Positions 1-6,452 of a stretch of 7,031 nt of DNA are shown here, one piece after another; within the stretch, counting starts at the first letter, position 1; each line of letters opens with the position of its first letter. Source of the DNA: Bacillota bacterium. GTDB lineage: Bacteria > Bacillota_E > Sulfobacillia > Sulfobacillales > JAIMBI01. The position numbers and the translations under genes are program-made. The notes under the pieces were generated by a model that made no database searches, was not told the origin of the DNA, and was given only the letters and a program-made list of their open reading frames with translations. The DNA lies in NCBI GenBank assembly GCA_021828405.1, contig JAKARZ010000081.1, positions 1-7,031 of the forward strand, in the 5' to 3' direction.

Positions 1-36
1 CATGGACTCTCTCGCACTCAGTTTGCCGAAAAACCC

Positions 37-65
37 TTGACACGGCCTTTGCGGGGAACTACAGT
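37..65 (+). promoter_or_regulatory. Sigma-A-type promoter for the M-box leader and first transporter
   Basis: A perfect -35 hexamer TTGACA (37-42) is followed by a 17-base spacer and a TACAGT -10 (60-65), which matches the TATAAT consensus at 4 of 6 positions. The predicted transcription start is near position 72, about 10 bases before the 5' strand of the M-box P1 helix, so the transcript would begin with the riboswitch. Spacing and position fit well. No experimental start is known. Confidence 0.75.
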
Positions 66-82
66 GGGTTCGTGAACCGGAT

Positions 83-249
83 CGTGCCTCGTTAGGCGAG
101 GCGTCCACATCAATACACGCCACTGCACCGACCTGTCGAAAGACACTAAGGTGTAGGACAGGGGTGGCCGGATTAAGGCTTCCTCCGAAGTGGCTCTGTC
201 CATTGGATTGCTACGTGATGTGGTGCCAAAGCTCAACCAGGAGGACGTG
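83..249 (+). promoter_or_regulatory. M-box (ykoK-type) magnesium riboswitch aptamer
   Basis: The hallmark M-box blocks occur in order and at the right spacing: CGTTAGGCGAGGC (from about 90), GCCACTGC (119-126), GTCGAAAGAC (135-144), and GTGCCAAAGCTCAAC (223-237). Supporting helices are visible. Bases 105-112 pair with 216-223. Bases 125-129 pair with 150-154 around a GAAA-capped TGTC/GACA hairpin (134-145). GGACAG (156-161) pairs with CTGTCC (196-201). The closing P1 helix can form between about 83-90 and 241-249, with A245 bulged and two wobbles. M-boxes sense intracellular Mg2+ and switch off Mg2+ transport genes when it is plentiful. The transporter at 444-1829 lies directly downstream. 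Recognition is from remembered family consensus, not from a covariance search. Confidence 0.93.
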
Positions 250-293
250 TGGCGTTTGTCCTCCTGCCGCCGCAGGGGGACGTTGCTGTGTTG
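238..293 (+). terminator. Riboswitch expression platform: overlapping terminator and antiterminator
   Basis: Bases 258-267 pair with 272-281 to give a 10-bp stem (one wobble) with the four-base loop CGCC, followed by a moderately T-rich tail, GTTGCTGTGTTG (282-293). The left arm can instead pair with 238-246: AGGAGGAC (239-246) is the exact complement of GTCCTCCT (258-265), and C238-G266 adds a ninth pair. Bases 241-249 are also the 3' strand of the aptamer P1 helix. With Mg2+ bound, P1 would hold that strand and the terminator would form. Without Mg2+ the antiterminator would form. The tail is not a strong U-run, so termination efficiency is uncertain. Confidence 0.75.
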
Positions 294-384
294 AAGGGGG
301 GACCGCGGGTGTCGAGCGATGCCGGCAGCCATAGAAGTTTGGCGTTGAATGTGACGCCAGCTCATGCATGCGCGCCGACGATCT

Positions 385-443
385 GCGCGGAGGGGGGTCT
401 ACCCAGCGTGTGACCTCCTCCGCGCCAGCGAGGGGGGATCACG
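385..443 (+). promoter_or_regulatory. Strong leader hairpin abutting the ribosome binding site of the first transporter
   Basis: Bases 385-399 pair with 412-425 in a GC-rich stem of 14 pairs, with one G-T wobble and one bulged G (397), around a 12-base loop. The ribosome binding site AGGGGGG (431-437) follows, 6 bases before ATG 444. The C-rich right arm (414-420) could alternatively pair with 430-436, which includes the ribosome binding site, through 7 pairs and a 9-base loop. The hairpin is therefore either structural padding or a second, translational switch. No T-run follows, so a terminator is unlikely. I see nothing recognisable between 294 and 384. Confidence 0.5.
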
Positions 444-1829
444 ATGGGTGGGTTCGACGCCGACCTGCGGCCAGCGCGGAGGGTTCCTGACGGGAACGGT
501 GCGGAGCTGCGCTGCACGTACGACGACGATGTGGAAGTGCGGCTCGCGGAGCACGCACACCGGACGGCACTGAGGCGCTCGGACCATAGGCTGGGCCGCT
601 TGCTGTTTCTGCTGACCGTGGTGGGGCCGGGCATCTTGGTCATGATCGCGGACAACGACGCCGGGGGCGTCATCACATATGCGCAGACGGGTGCGGCCTA
701 TGGGATTGGCTTTTTCATTCCCGCGCTCGTGCTAGGGGGTGGCATCGCCTACCTGGTGCAGGAGATGACCGTGCGGCTGGGGGCGGTGACGCACCGCGGC
801 CACGCCGAAATGATCTGGGGTCGCTACGGGTCGGCCTGGGGTTGGTTTTCGCTAGCAGACCTGGTGCTGGCCAACCTCCTCACTCTCATCACCGAGTTCA
901 TCGGCATTACGGTTGGCATGTCCGTGTTTGGTGTGAGTCCCTGGATAAGCGCGGTTCTGGGTGTGGCGGTGGATGCGGGGATCCTTCTGATCCTGCGGTA
1001 CCGCCCGTGGGAGCGTGTGGCGCTGTGGATCGCCGTCGGCAACTTGGTGTTTGTGCCCTTGGCGCTCATGGCGCACCCCCACTGGAGTACCGTTGCCGCG
1101 GCCTTTGGCCGGTGGACCATCCCCGGCGGCTTCACGGCGGCGTTTTTGTTTGTGGTGCTGGCCAACTTTGGCACCACCATCGCGCCCTGGATGCTGTTTT
1201 TTCAGCAGTCGGCGGTGGTGGATAAGGGTCTGACGGTGGATGAGGTGCGCCACGGTCAATTGGACACGGCCCTCGGAGCGCTGGCCATGGTGCTGGTCGC
1301 GGTCGCCATCGTGGTGCTGACCGGCACCCTGGTGTTCGGTCGGGCGGGGGCGTCCAACTTCGACATCCAGCAATTGATTCAGATCTTGGGCCAGCGGCTG
1401 GGTCCCACGGGTCAGCGGCTATTTGCGCTCGGCCTCGTGGAAGCCGGCACGATTGCCGCAATTGCCCTGACGGCCAGTACGTCCTGGGCGATGGGTGAGG
1501 CGTTTGGCTGGCCGCGCAGCATCAACCTGCCAGCCCGCCAAGCCTGGCGGTTTTACGTGCCTGGGCTGCTGAGCGCGGTGGTGGCGGCCGCCATCGTCTT
1601 GATTCCCCAGGCGCCGCTGGGATTCCTGAACCTGACCGTGCAGGTGGTGGCGTCTATCTTCATGCCGGCGGCCATGCTGTTCCTGCTGCTACTGTTGAAC
1701 GATCGGCAAATCATGGGTGCGTATGTCAACCGGCGATGGCAAAACGTGGTCGCCATTGGCATTGTGGGCGTACTGGTGGTGCTGAACGCGCTGTATGGGC
1801 TGTCCGTCGTCCTGCCGGGCGCCGTGTGA
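444..1829 (+). CDS. NRAMP/SLC11-family metal transporter, NRMT-like, probable Mg2+ importer
   Basis: This 461-residue integral membrane protein has a soluble N-terminal tail of about 50 residues and about 11 hydrophobic helices, the usual NRAMP count. Helix 1 carries GPG (61-63) and then DNDAGG (70-75). Aligned by GPG, the family DPGN motif is D72-A-G-G75, so the Asp is kept and the Asn lost. Helix 6 reads GTTIAPWMLFF from residue 243. The Met and His of the classical MPH motif are A247 and W249. Classical MntH uses these residues for Mn/Fe binding and proton coupling. Their loss, with a small residue at the Met position, resembles NRAMP-related magnesium transporters (NRMTs). Helix 3 keeps a TEF Glu (E151). 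The M-box upstream agrees with Mg2+ uptake. The start is chosen by AGGGGGG 6 bases upstream. A small membrane-protein gene follows after 80 bases, probably co-transcribed. Family assignment is firm; substrate is inference. Confidence 0.93.
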   Translation: MGGFDADLRPARRVPDGNGAELRCTYDDDVEVRLAEHAHRTALRRSDHRLGRLLFLLTVVGPGILVMIADNDAGGVITYAQTGAAYGIGFFIPALVLGGGIAYLVQEMTVRLGAVTHRGHAEMIWGRYGSAWGWFSLADLVLANLLTLITEFIGITVGMSVFGVSPWISAVLGVAVDAGILLILRYRPWERVALWIAVGNLVFVPLALMAHPHWSTVAAAFGRWTIPGGFTAAFLFVVLANFGTTIAPWMLFFQQSAVVDKGLTVDEVRHGQLDTALGALAMVLVAVAIVVLTGTLVFGRAGASNFDIQQLIQILGQRLGPTGQRLFALGLVEAGTIAAIALTASTSWAMGEAFGWPRSINLPARQAWRFYVPGLLSAVVAAAIVLIPQAPLGFLNLTVQVVASIFMPAAMLFLLLLLNDRQIMGAYVNRRWQNVVAIGIVGVLVVLNALYGLSVVLPGAV

Positions 1830-1909
1830 AGCCGTCTCAGGGCGTGCGTTGTCCCGAAGGAGCCCGTTGATGGAGCGCCGAAGCGAGAAGCGAGAAGGAG
1901 GGGAGCCGG

Positions 1910-2095
1910 ATGGCGGAAATTGTGGAGAACCAAGTCAAAGGGTCCGTCCGTGCGCGCTCCGAGGCCATGCAGCCGGTTCCGCTGGAGCGGGTCACGCCGT
2001 CGCCGCTGATTCGTGCTGTGTTTTGGGGTTTGCGGGTGTACATCCTGGCCATGGTGGTGGCGGTGATCATCGGGTTCATGCGGGGGGCGCGGTGA
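1910..2095 (+). CDS. Small single-helix membrane protein with WGLR motif, paired with the first transporter
   Basis: This is a 61-residue protein. The start is set by AAGGAGG (1895-1901), 8 bases before ATG 1910. The N-terminal half is polar (MAEIVENQVKGSVRAR). The C-terminal half reads SPLIRAVFWGLRVYI followed by a hydrophobic stretch, and the protein ends in MRGAR, giving one likely membrane helix at about residues 33-57. Two Arg residues (35 and 42) sit at its entrance. I do not recognise a named family. The protein is clearly related to the 71-residue protein at 4383-4598: both contain P-x-x-R-A-x-x-W-G-L-R-x-Y-x-x-x-M at the helix, with about 11 of 27 residues identical from that Arg onward. 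Both follow an NRAMP-like gene on the same strand by 70-80 bases. A role as accessory subunit or regulator of the transporter is inference. Confidence 0.85.
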   Translation: MAEIVENQVKGSVRARSEAMQPVPLERVTPSPLIRAVFWGLRVYILAMVVAVIIGFMRGAR

Positions 2096-2193
2096 GAGAC
2101 CCTATGCGCGGAGGGCAGGGCGGCGGGCGACGTGCGGGTGGAGGCGGGCCCGGGGAAGCCGGTTCAGCATCCGTTGCCGCGGCGCCTCGGGTC

Positions 2194-2229
2194 GTCCGTG
2201 GGAGGACCAGCCGTGGTCCCCTCACGGAC
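2194..2229. terminator. GC-rich hairpin between convergent genes, candidate bidirectional terminator
   Basis: Bases 2194-2209 pair with 2214-2229 through 15 pairs, with one G-T wobble and one A/C mismatch (2203/2220), capped by GCCG. It lies between the stop of the small membrane-protein gene (2095) and the stop of the convergent peptidase gene (2248). That position fits termination from both sides. There is no T-run on either side, so it is not a textbook intrinsic terminator. Confidence 0.55.
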
Positions 2230-2247
2230 ACGCGAACCATCGCCCGG

Positions 2248-4224
2248 CTAGAGATGCCCGTTGAACCAGTCGACGATGGTGTGCAGCCGATGAATGCGGT
2301 GCCACGGCTTGCCGGCCCGGCTCATGCCGTGCGACTCGCCAGGGTAAATCACCAGCGCCGCCTCGCGCCCCAGGTACTGCAGCGCGTTGTATAGCTGCTC
2401 CCCCTGCTCGATCGGGAGCCGGTAGTCCTGTTCCTGGTGCTCGATCAGGAGCGGCGTGTGAATGGCTGAGGCGTAGCGCAGCGGTGACTGCTGCCAGTAG
2501 GGCTCAATGTCCTCCCACCAGGGCTTGGTGCCGTACTGGGGGACCCGGAGCCACCCCATGTCGCTCGAGCCCATGGCCGACAGACGGTTGACCACCGACC
2601 GCATGGTGACACCGGCCCGAAACCGGTCCGTGTGGGACACGATCCAGTTGACCATAAAGCCGCCGTAGCTGCCGCCCGCCACCCCGAGCCGCTCGGCATC
2701 GAGCTGTGGGGTGCGCCTAAGCGCCTCATCCAAGGCGGCCATCACGTCGCGGTAGTCGCGGTCGCCCCACTGTCCCATGATGCACCGGCCAAACTCGCGG
2801 CCATACCCCACCGAGCCCCGGGGATTCGAATACACCACCGCCAGGCCGGCCGCCGCGAGGCACTGGAACTCATGAACGTATCGGTACCCATACATACTCG
2901 CCGGGCCGCCGTGAATCTCGAGCACCGTGGGCACGCGGCCGCTCGCGAAGGTCGGCGTGAGGCACCAGGTGTGGACCCGGGTGCCGTCGGACTCGGTGGC
3001 CCAAAAGTCGCTTGGCGCCACGGGCCCGTCGTCGGTGCCCCAGGGGACCGGCGCCCAGTGGGCCCTCTCCCCGTCCACCTGATCTTGGAGCCCCAGCACC
3101 AGCCCGGAGGGGTGGGTGGGATCGGCCACGCCGAGCGCCACGCGGTCGCCGCGCACGGCAAAGTCATAAATCACCCGCGGCTGGTCGGCGATCCGCGTGA
3201 CGCGTCTGACGTTGAACGCCGCGAGCTGGACGCGGCCCTGGTCCGACAGCAACCAGAGGACATCGTCTCCCTGCCACACCGGGCGAGCGGCCGAGCGCAC
3301 GGGAATGTCGCTGCCGCTGTGGTCCCCCACCGGCCGATCGGTGGCGCTGGAGAGGTCCCCCAGCGACTCGGATCTGAGGTCAAACGCGTAAAGGACCGTC
3401 AGCCCGTAGCCGTGGTCCTCAGGGTCGGTCGCGGAAAACGCAAGCCGCTGCCCGCTGGCGTCCAGTGCGAGACCCGAGATGGACCAGTCCGGCAGCGAGA
3501 GAATCGTGGGGGCTCCTCCGTCCAGCGGGCGGCGCTCGACCCGGGTGAGGCCGGGGTGGGATCCTTCGGGGTCGTAGAAGCGATGCAGGCAGTACAGGGA
3601 TTGGCCGTCGGGATGCCACACCGGCTCCGCGTAGTTGTCGCGGCCGTCCGTCAGGAGGCGGGTGGCCTTGGTCTCCGCGTCCACCCACACCAATTGGTTG
3701 CGGCCGGCATCGAAGAATCCTTCGCCGTCCAACTTGTAATGGTGGTGGGTGATGTGCCGCACGTCGCGGTTGTAGTGCTCATCCAGGACGCTGTCCGGCG
3801 CGTCAGGTCCGGGCTCCGCCACCTTCACTTCGGGATCCATGCGCCCATCGCGGATGTGTGCCACCACCACCAGCGCGTCACTGGTGGGCGCCCAGCGAAA
3901 TTGGCGCACGCCGCCGGCGATGGCGGTCACCTGGCGCGCCTCGCCGCCCTCGAGCGGCAGGCGCCACACCTGATTGGATCCCGAGCGACGAGATAAGAAG
4001 GCGAGCCAGCGGCCGTCTGGGGAAGGAGCGGGCGCGGTGTCGGAAGGGCCGGCGGTGAGCGCCACCGGCGTGGCGCCCGGGTCGGCCGCCAGCATCATCA
4101 GGTGATGGGCGGCACGATTCTGGGCCTTGTCCTGGCGGGACTCCGTGAAGTACAGGCGGTCGCGGATCGGGTCCCACGCGAGGTCTCCCCAGGTGGCGAT
4201 TCCCCAAAGGCTCTCTATGTTCAT
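2248..4224 (-). CDS. S9-family (prolyl oligopeptidase / acylaminoacyl-peptidase-like) serine peptidase
   Basis: This 658-residue cytosolic-type serine peptidase has no signal peptide. The N-terminal part (about 1-400) contains repeated beta-propeller blade sequences such as SPDGRWLAFLSRRSG, WHPDGQSLYCL and LDASGQRLAFSA. The C-terminal part is an alpha/beta hydrolase domain opening with PTVLEIHGGPASMYGY and NPRGSVGYG. The catalytic triad is intact: Ser519 in GGSYGG, Asp600 in EHQEQDYRLPIEQ, and His632 in YPGESHGMSR. Length and motifs match bacterial S9C acylaminoacyl-peptidase-like enzymes, which cleave short or N-blocked peptides. The start at ATG 4224 is preceded by AAGGGAG at 6-base spacing, which favours it over an in-frame extension to 4455. 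The gene lies 158 bases downstream of the small membrane-protein gene on the same strand. Co-transcription is possible, but a functional link to metal transport is not evident. The exact substrate is unknown. Confidence 0.95.
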   Translation of the reverse strand: MNIESLWGIATWGDLAWDPIRDRLYFTESRQDKAQNRAAHHLMMLAADPGATPVALTAGPSDTAPAPSPDGRWLAFLSRRSGSNQVWRLPLEGGEARQVTAIAGGVRQFRWAPTSDALVVVAHIRDGRMDPEVKVAEPGPDAPDSVLDEHYNRDVRHITHHHYKLDGEGFFDAGRNQLVWVDAETKATRLLTDGRDNYAEPVWHPDGQSLYCLHRFYDPEGSHPGLTRVERRPLDGGAPTILSLPDWSISGLALDASGQRLAFSATDPEDHGYGLTVLYAFDLRSESLGDLSSATDRPVGDHSGSDIPVRSAARPVWQGDDVLWLLSDQGRVQLAAFNVRRVTRIADQPRVIYDFAVRGDRVALGVADPTHPSGLVLGLQDQVDGERAHWAPVPWGTDDGPVAPSDFWATESDGTRVHTWCLTPTFASGRVPTVLEIHGGPASMYGYRYVHEFQCLAAAGLAVVYSNPRGSVGYGREFGRCIMGQWGDRDYRDVMAALDEALRRTPQLDAERLGVAGGSYGGFMVNWIVSHTDRFRAGVTMRSVVNRLSAMGSSDMGWLRVPQYGTKPWWEDIEPYWQQSPLRYASAIHTPLLIEHQEQDYRLPIEQGEQLYNALQYLGREAALVIYPGESHGMSRAGKPWHRIHRLHTIVDWFNGHL

Positions 4225-4239
4225 GAGGCACTCCCTTCG

Positions 4240-4283
4240 GCCGACGGGCGTCGGCTGATATGGTGGAAGCTGCCGGGGCAGCT
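4240..4283 (-). other. Two short perfect hairpins in the leader of the peptidase gene
   Basis: In the 158-base gap before the peptidase, GCCGAC/GTCGGC (4240-4245 with 4250-4255) and AGCTGCC/GGCAGCT (4268-4274 with 4277-4283) are perfect inverted repeats. The first ends just before the peptidase ribosome binding site. No T-run follows on the minus strand and I found no convincing promoter in the gap. They could reduce read-through or affect translation; no function can be assigned. Confidence 0.3.
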
Positions 4284-4382
4284 CACCCGGCCAACGTACC
4301 ATGAATTCCGAAGGGGGGCACGGCCGTGGGCTGCTGCGGGCCGCTTGTGGCAGACCCATGCCCACCTCGGGGATTAGCGCCG

Positions 4383-4598
4383 TCAGTGCCAGGCTCGGGC
4401 CACCTGCACCGCCACCACTACCGCCATGAACACCACGTACCCCCGGAGCCCCCACAGCATCGCGCGCGTGACAGGGGCAAGCTGGCTGAGCCCCAGGCGC
4501 TCAATCCGCTCGCGCGCGGTGCGGTGGTAGGCGAGGACGTCGCCGTCCAGCAGCTCCTCGGCCGCGGCCATCCCCCTCGCCGGCGCGCTGGTTTGCAT
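4383..4598 (-). CDS. Small single-helix membrane protein with WGLR motif, paired with the second transporter
   Basis: This is a 71-residue protein. The start is ATG 4598, because AAGGGAG lies 8 bases upstream; an in-frame TTG at 4619 has no comparable site. The N-terminal half is polar and partly charged (EELLDGD, HRTARERIERL), which suggests a short cytosolic helix. The C-terminal part reads APVTRAMLWGLRGYVVFM and continues hydrophobically, ending ARAWH; this is one membrane helix at about residues 44-67. It is paralogous to the 61-residue protein at 1910-2095: R-A, W-G-L-R, Y and M align without gaps, while the linker before the motif is three residues longer. It begins 72 bases after the second NRAMP-like gene on the same strand, so it is probably co-transcribed. 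I know no named family. A partner role for the transporter is inference from the repeated pairing. Confidence 0.85.
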   Translation of the reverse strand: MQTSAPARGMAAAEELLDGDVLAYHRTARERIERLGLSQLAPVTRAMLWGLRGYVVFMAVVVAVQVARAWH

Positions 4599-4670
4599 CG
4601 CGACCACTCCCTTCCACAATCCTGGCCGCCCGACGTCCGGTCCCGCCGGGGAGCCGCGTCGCGATCCGGC

Positions 4671-6008
4671 TCACAGATGCAAGGTGGGGACGATGGCCGT
4701 CAGCGCGTACAGGGTGCCGGCCAAGGTTAAGAGCCCGCCCACGAAAATGCCCAGCCCATTCAGCAGCGGCGTGTTGCGATGGGTGCCAACCACGCCGCGG
4801 TCGTTGGCCAGCAGCAGCAGGAACGCGATGGCGGGCGGCATCGTCAGCACCGCAATGACGTTGACCACGATGACCACGCTCTCCAGGGGAAAGCCCGGCA
4901 GCAGCACGATCGCGCCCGCCAGCGCCGCCAGCCCCAGCAGCACCACGTAAAACACCGGGGCGCGCCGCACGGAGAGGTTCAGGCTGTGAGGCTGGCCAGT
5001 GACCTCCCCCACCGCGTAGGCCGAGGCGCTGGAGATGGTGAGCGAGGCGACGAGGCCGGCTTCTCCAATCCCAATGGCAAACAGCGCCGCCATCGCGTGC
5101 CCGACAAATGGGCGGAGCGCCTGGGCAAACTGCGCGGCCCCATACTGACTGGCGTTCATCCCGTGGGTGAACAGCACACTCGTAGCGACGATGGCTGCGA
5201 GGGCGCTGGCGGCGGCCAGGGCGGCCCCCAGCGCCGTATCCAGGCGGCCGTGGGGCAGGTCCTTGGGCGTGAGCCCTTTATCCGTGACCGCGCCTTGCTG
5301 AAAAAACAGCATCCAGGGGGTGATGGTGGCGCCGATGTCCGCCAGCAGCAGCGTCAGGTTGGCGGAGTCCAGTCCGCCCGCCGGCAGGGGCGTCCAGGTC
5401 AGCACCGCATGCCCCACCGCCCCCCAGTCGGGGTGGCTGGCGATGGCCACGGGAATGAACACCAGGTTGACCAGCGCCGCCGCCATCGCCACCCGCTCCC
5501 AGGACCAGTAGCGGTGCCACAAAATGGCCACGCTGTTGAGCGCGAGTCCCGTGGCCACGGCGACCCAGGCGGGGATGCCAAAGAAACCCGCGCCCGCCAC
5601 CATGCCCACGAACTCGGTAATCAGGGTGAGGAAATTGGTGACCAACAGGTCGCCCATGGCGAAGTGGCCCCAGAAGCGGCCGAAGCGCCGGTAAATCAGT
5701 TCCGCGTGCCCCGCCTGCGAGACGGACCCGAGCCGCACCGTAATTTCCTGGGCCACGAAGGCCATCGCAAACGTCAGAACGACGAACGGCAGGAAGAAGC
5801 CTAGGCCAAACCGTGCCCCGGTAGCGGAGTACGAGAGCATGCTGGGGGCATCGTTCTCCCCCAGCATCACGAGGAGGCCCGGGCCGAGAATCAGCCAGAA
5901 CACCCGCAGTGACCCCCGGGGGCGGGCGCGCTCCACGGCTAGGCGGTCGCGCCGCCGCCCCGCGAGCTCCATGCCATCGTCCGCCTGTGCCCGCCGCCAG
6001 TCCTGCAC
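4671..6008 (-). CDS. Second NRAMP/SLC11-family metal transporter, divergent NRMT-like paralogue
   Basis: This 445-residue membrane protein has about 11 hydrophobic helices and a basic N-terminal tail of about 35 residues. It shares many blocks with the transporter at 444-1829, including FVAQEITVRLG, HAELIY, LTLITEF, PWMLFFQQ, DKGLT and GRLDTALGA. Its metal site differs. Helix 1 reads GENDAPS (50-56), so DPGN becomes D53-A-P-S56 and the preceding acidic residue is E51 instead of Asp. Helix 6 reads GATITPWMLFF (226-236), with T230 where classical MntH has Met and W232 where it has His. The start is chosen as GTG 6008, 8 bases after GGAGG; an in-frame TTG at 6011 and ATG at 5972 are alternatives. 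The frame stays open upstream to 6581, but that extension is arginine- and proline-rich with no membrane or domain features. No M-box precedes it. Family membership is sure; the metal carried is unknown, with Mg2+ or Mn2+ plausible. Confidence 0.93.
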   Translation of the reverse strand: MQDWRRAQADDGMELAGRRRDRLAVERARPRGSLRVFWLILGPGLLVMLGENDAPSMLSYSATGARFGLGFFLPFVVLTFAMAFVAQEITVRLGSVSQAGHAELIYRRFGRFWGHFAMGDLLVTNFLTLITEFVGMVAGAGFFGIPAWVAVATGLALNSVAILWHRYWSWERVAMAAALVNLVFIPVAIASHPDWGAVGHAVLTWTPLPAGGLDSANLTLLLADIGATITPWMLFFQQGAVTDKGLTPKDLPHGRLDTALGAALAAASALAAIVATSVLFTHGMNASQYGAAQFAQALRPFVGHAMAALFAIGIGEAGLVASLTISSASAYAVGEVTGQPHSLNLSVRRAPVFYVVLLGLAALAGAIVLLPGFPLESVVIVVNVIAVLTMPPAIAFLLLLANDRGVVGTHRNTPLLNGLGIFVGGLLTLAGTLYALTAIVPTLHL

Positions 6009-6093
6009 CAATGATGCCTCCCTCGTGTGGAGCGTTCGCCTCGGCCGAGTCCTCGGGGTCCGCTGGGTCAACTGTTGCCCTGGGATCACTTTG

Positions 6094-6107
6094 TTGCCCT
6101 TGGGCAA
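6094..6107. promoter_or_regulatory. TTGCCC-TT-GGGCAA palindrome, candidate MntR-like operator upstream of the second transporter
   Basis: This is a perfect inverted repeat with 6-base arms and a 2-base centre, 86 bases upstream of the second transporter's GTG start. A degenerate copy, TTGCCCTGGG, lies 19 bases closer to the gene (6075-6084), so TGTTGCCCT occurs twice. As I remember it, the Bacillus MntR operator core is TTGCC-TTAA-GGCAA-like, which differs only at two central positions. MntR represses Mn2+ uptake genes, including mntH. The resemblance is suggestive only, since short GC-rich palindromes arise by chance. Confidence 0.35.
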
Positions 6108-6305
6108 TACACGGTACGACGGGTCGGCCGACTGGTGCGTTGTCCCACTAGGCGTCCCCAAATTTTTTCCGGGCGGCCAATGGTGCACTGGAATGGATGG
6201 CGGCCGCCTCAGATTCCAACTGTGGGCGCGCGGCCGGGATCGCTCGGTGTGCTGTCCCCAGGCATGCAGGCGAGCCATGCCGCACAAGGATTCAGAACCT
6301 TCGCA

Positions 6306-6311
6306 TATACT
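6306..6311 (+). promoter_or_regulatory. Possible -10 box for the exported-protein gene
   Basis: TATACT matches the TATAAT consensus at 5 of 6 positions and lies in a locally AT-richer patch, about 147 bases before the GTG at 6453. No good -35 hexamer is present at 16-18 bases upstream (CACAAG at 17), and there is no TG extension. It is a weak call based on one element. Confidence 0.25.
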
Positions 6312-6452
6312 GACGCCAACCCCGATAGGCGGGTGGACCTTGCGCATTCTCAAGGCAGTCATGGCCGGGGCCATTCCGAGCGCAGCCGAATTCGCCGGCA
6401 ATATTGTCCGCACGGATGTAACCTCCCGTGACCTGCCTGCGTTACCAAAGGT

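Larger units (their letters stand above)
6009..6452. other. Divergent intergenic region between the second transporter and the exported protein
   Basis: This region of about 440 bases has no coding sequence I can support, although long shadow frames are open on both strands. It contains the second transporter's ribosome binding site (GAGGGAGG on the minus strand, ending 8 bases before GTG 6008), the TTGCCC/GGGCAA palindrome described separately, an isolated AT tract AAATTTTTT (6160-6168) in otherwise GC-rich DNA, and a TATACT box at 6306. I searched the minus strand for M-box landmarks (GTTAGG, TGCCAAAGCTC) and found none. No convincing sigma-A promoter for the second transporter was found. 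Confidence 0.5.

Noticed and set aside
18..365. 115-codon minus-strand frame across the leader
   Set aside because: It lies over the promoter and the M-box, whose conserved RNA blocks explain the sequence. The protein is low-complexity and has no supported start.
2632..3996. 454-codon open frame on the + strand, antisense to the peptidase
   Set aside because: It is the mirror of a GC-rich coding gene. It lacks hydrophobic or domain structure and is rich in His, Arg, Gly and Val as expected of a shadow frame, while the minus strand has an intact S9 catalytic triad.
4225..4455. 77-codon in-frame N-terminal extension of the S9 peptidase
   Set aside because: The extension overlaps the end of the small membrane-protein gene and contains no recognisable sequence. 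ATG 4224 has a proper ribosome binding site and gives the usual family length.
4779..5804. 341-codon + strand frame opposite the second transporter
   Set aside because: It is rich in Arg, Gln, His and Gly with no hydrophobic segments, whereas the minus strand encodes an 11-helix transporter with conserved family blocks.
6130..6168. Hairpin CTGGTG/CACTAG followed by a T-run on the + strand, considered as an intrinsic terminator
   Set aside because: The stem is only 6 pairs, the T-run begins about 12 bases after it, and no + strand gene ends upstream.
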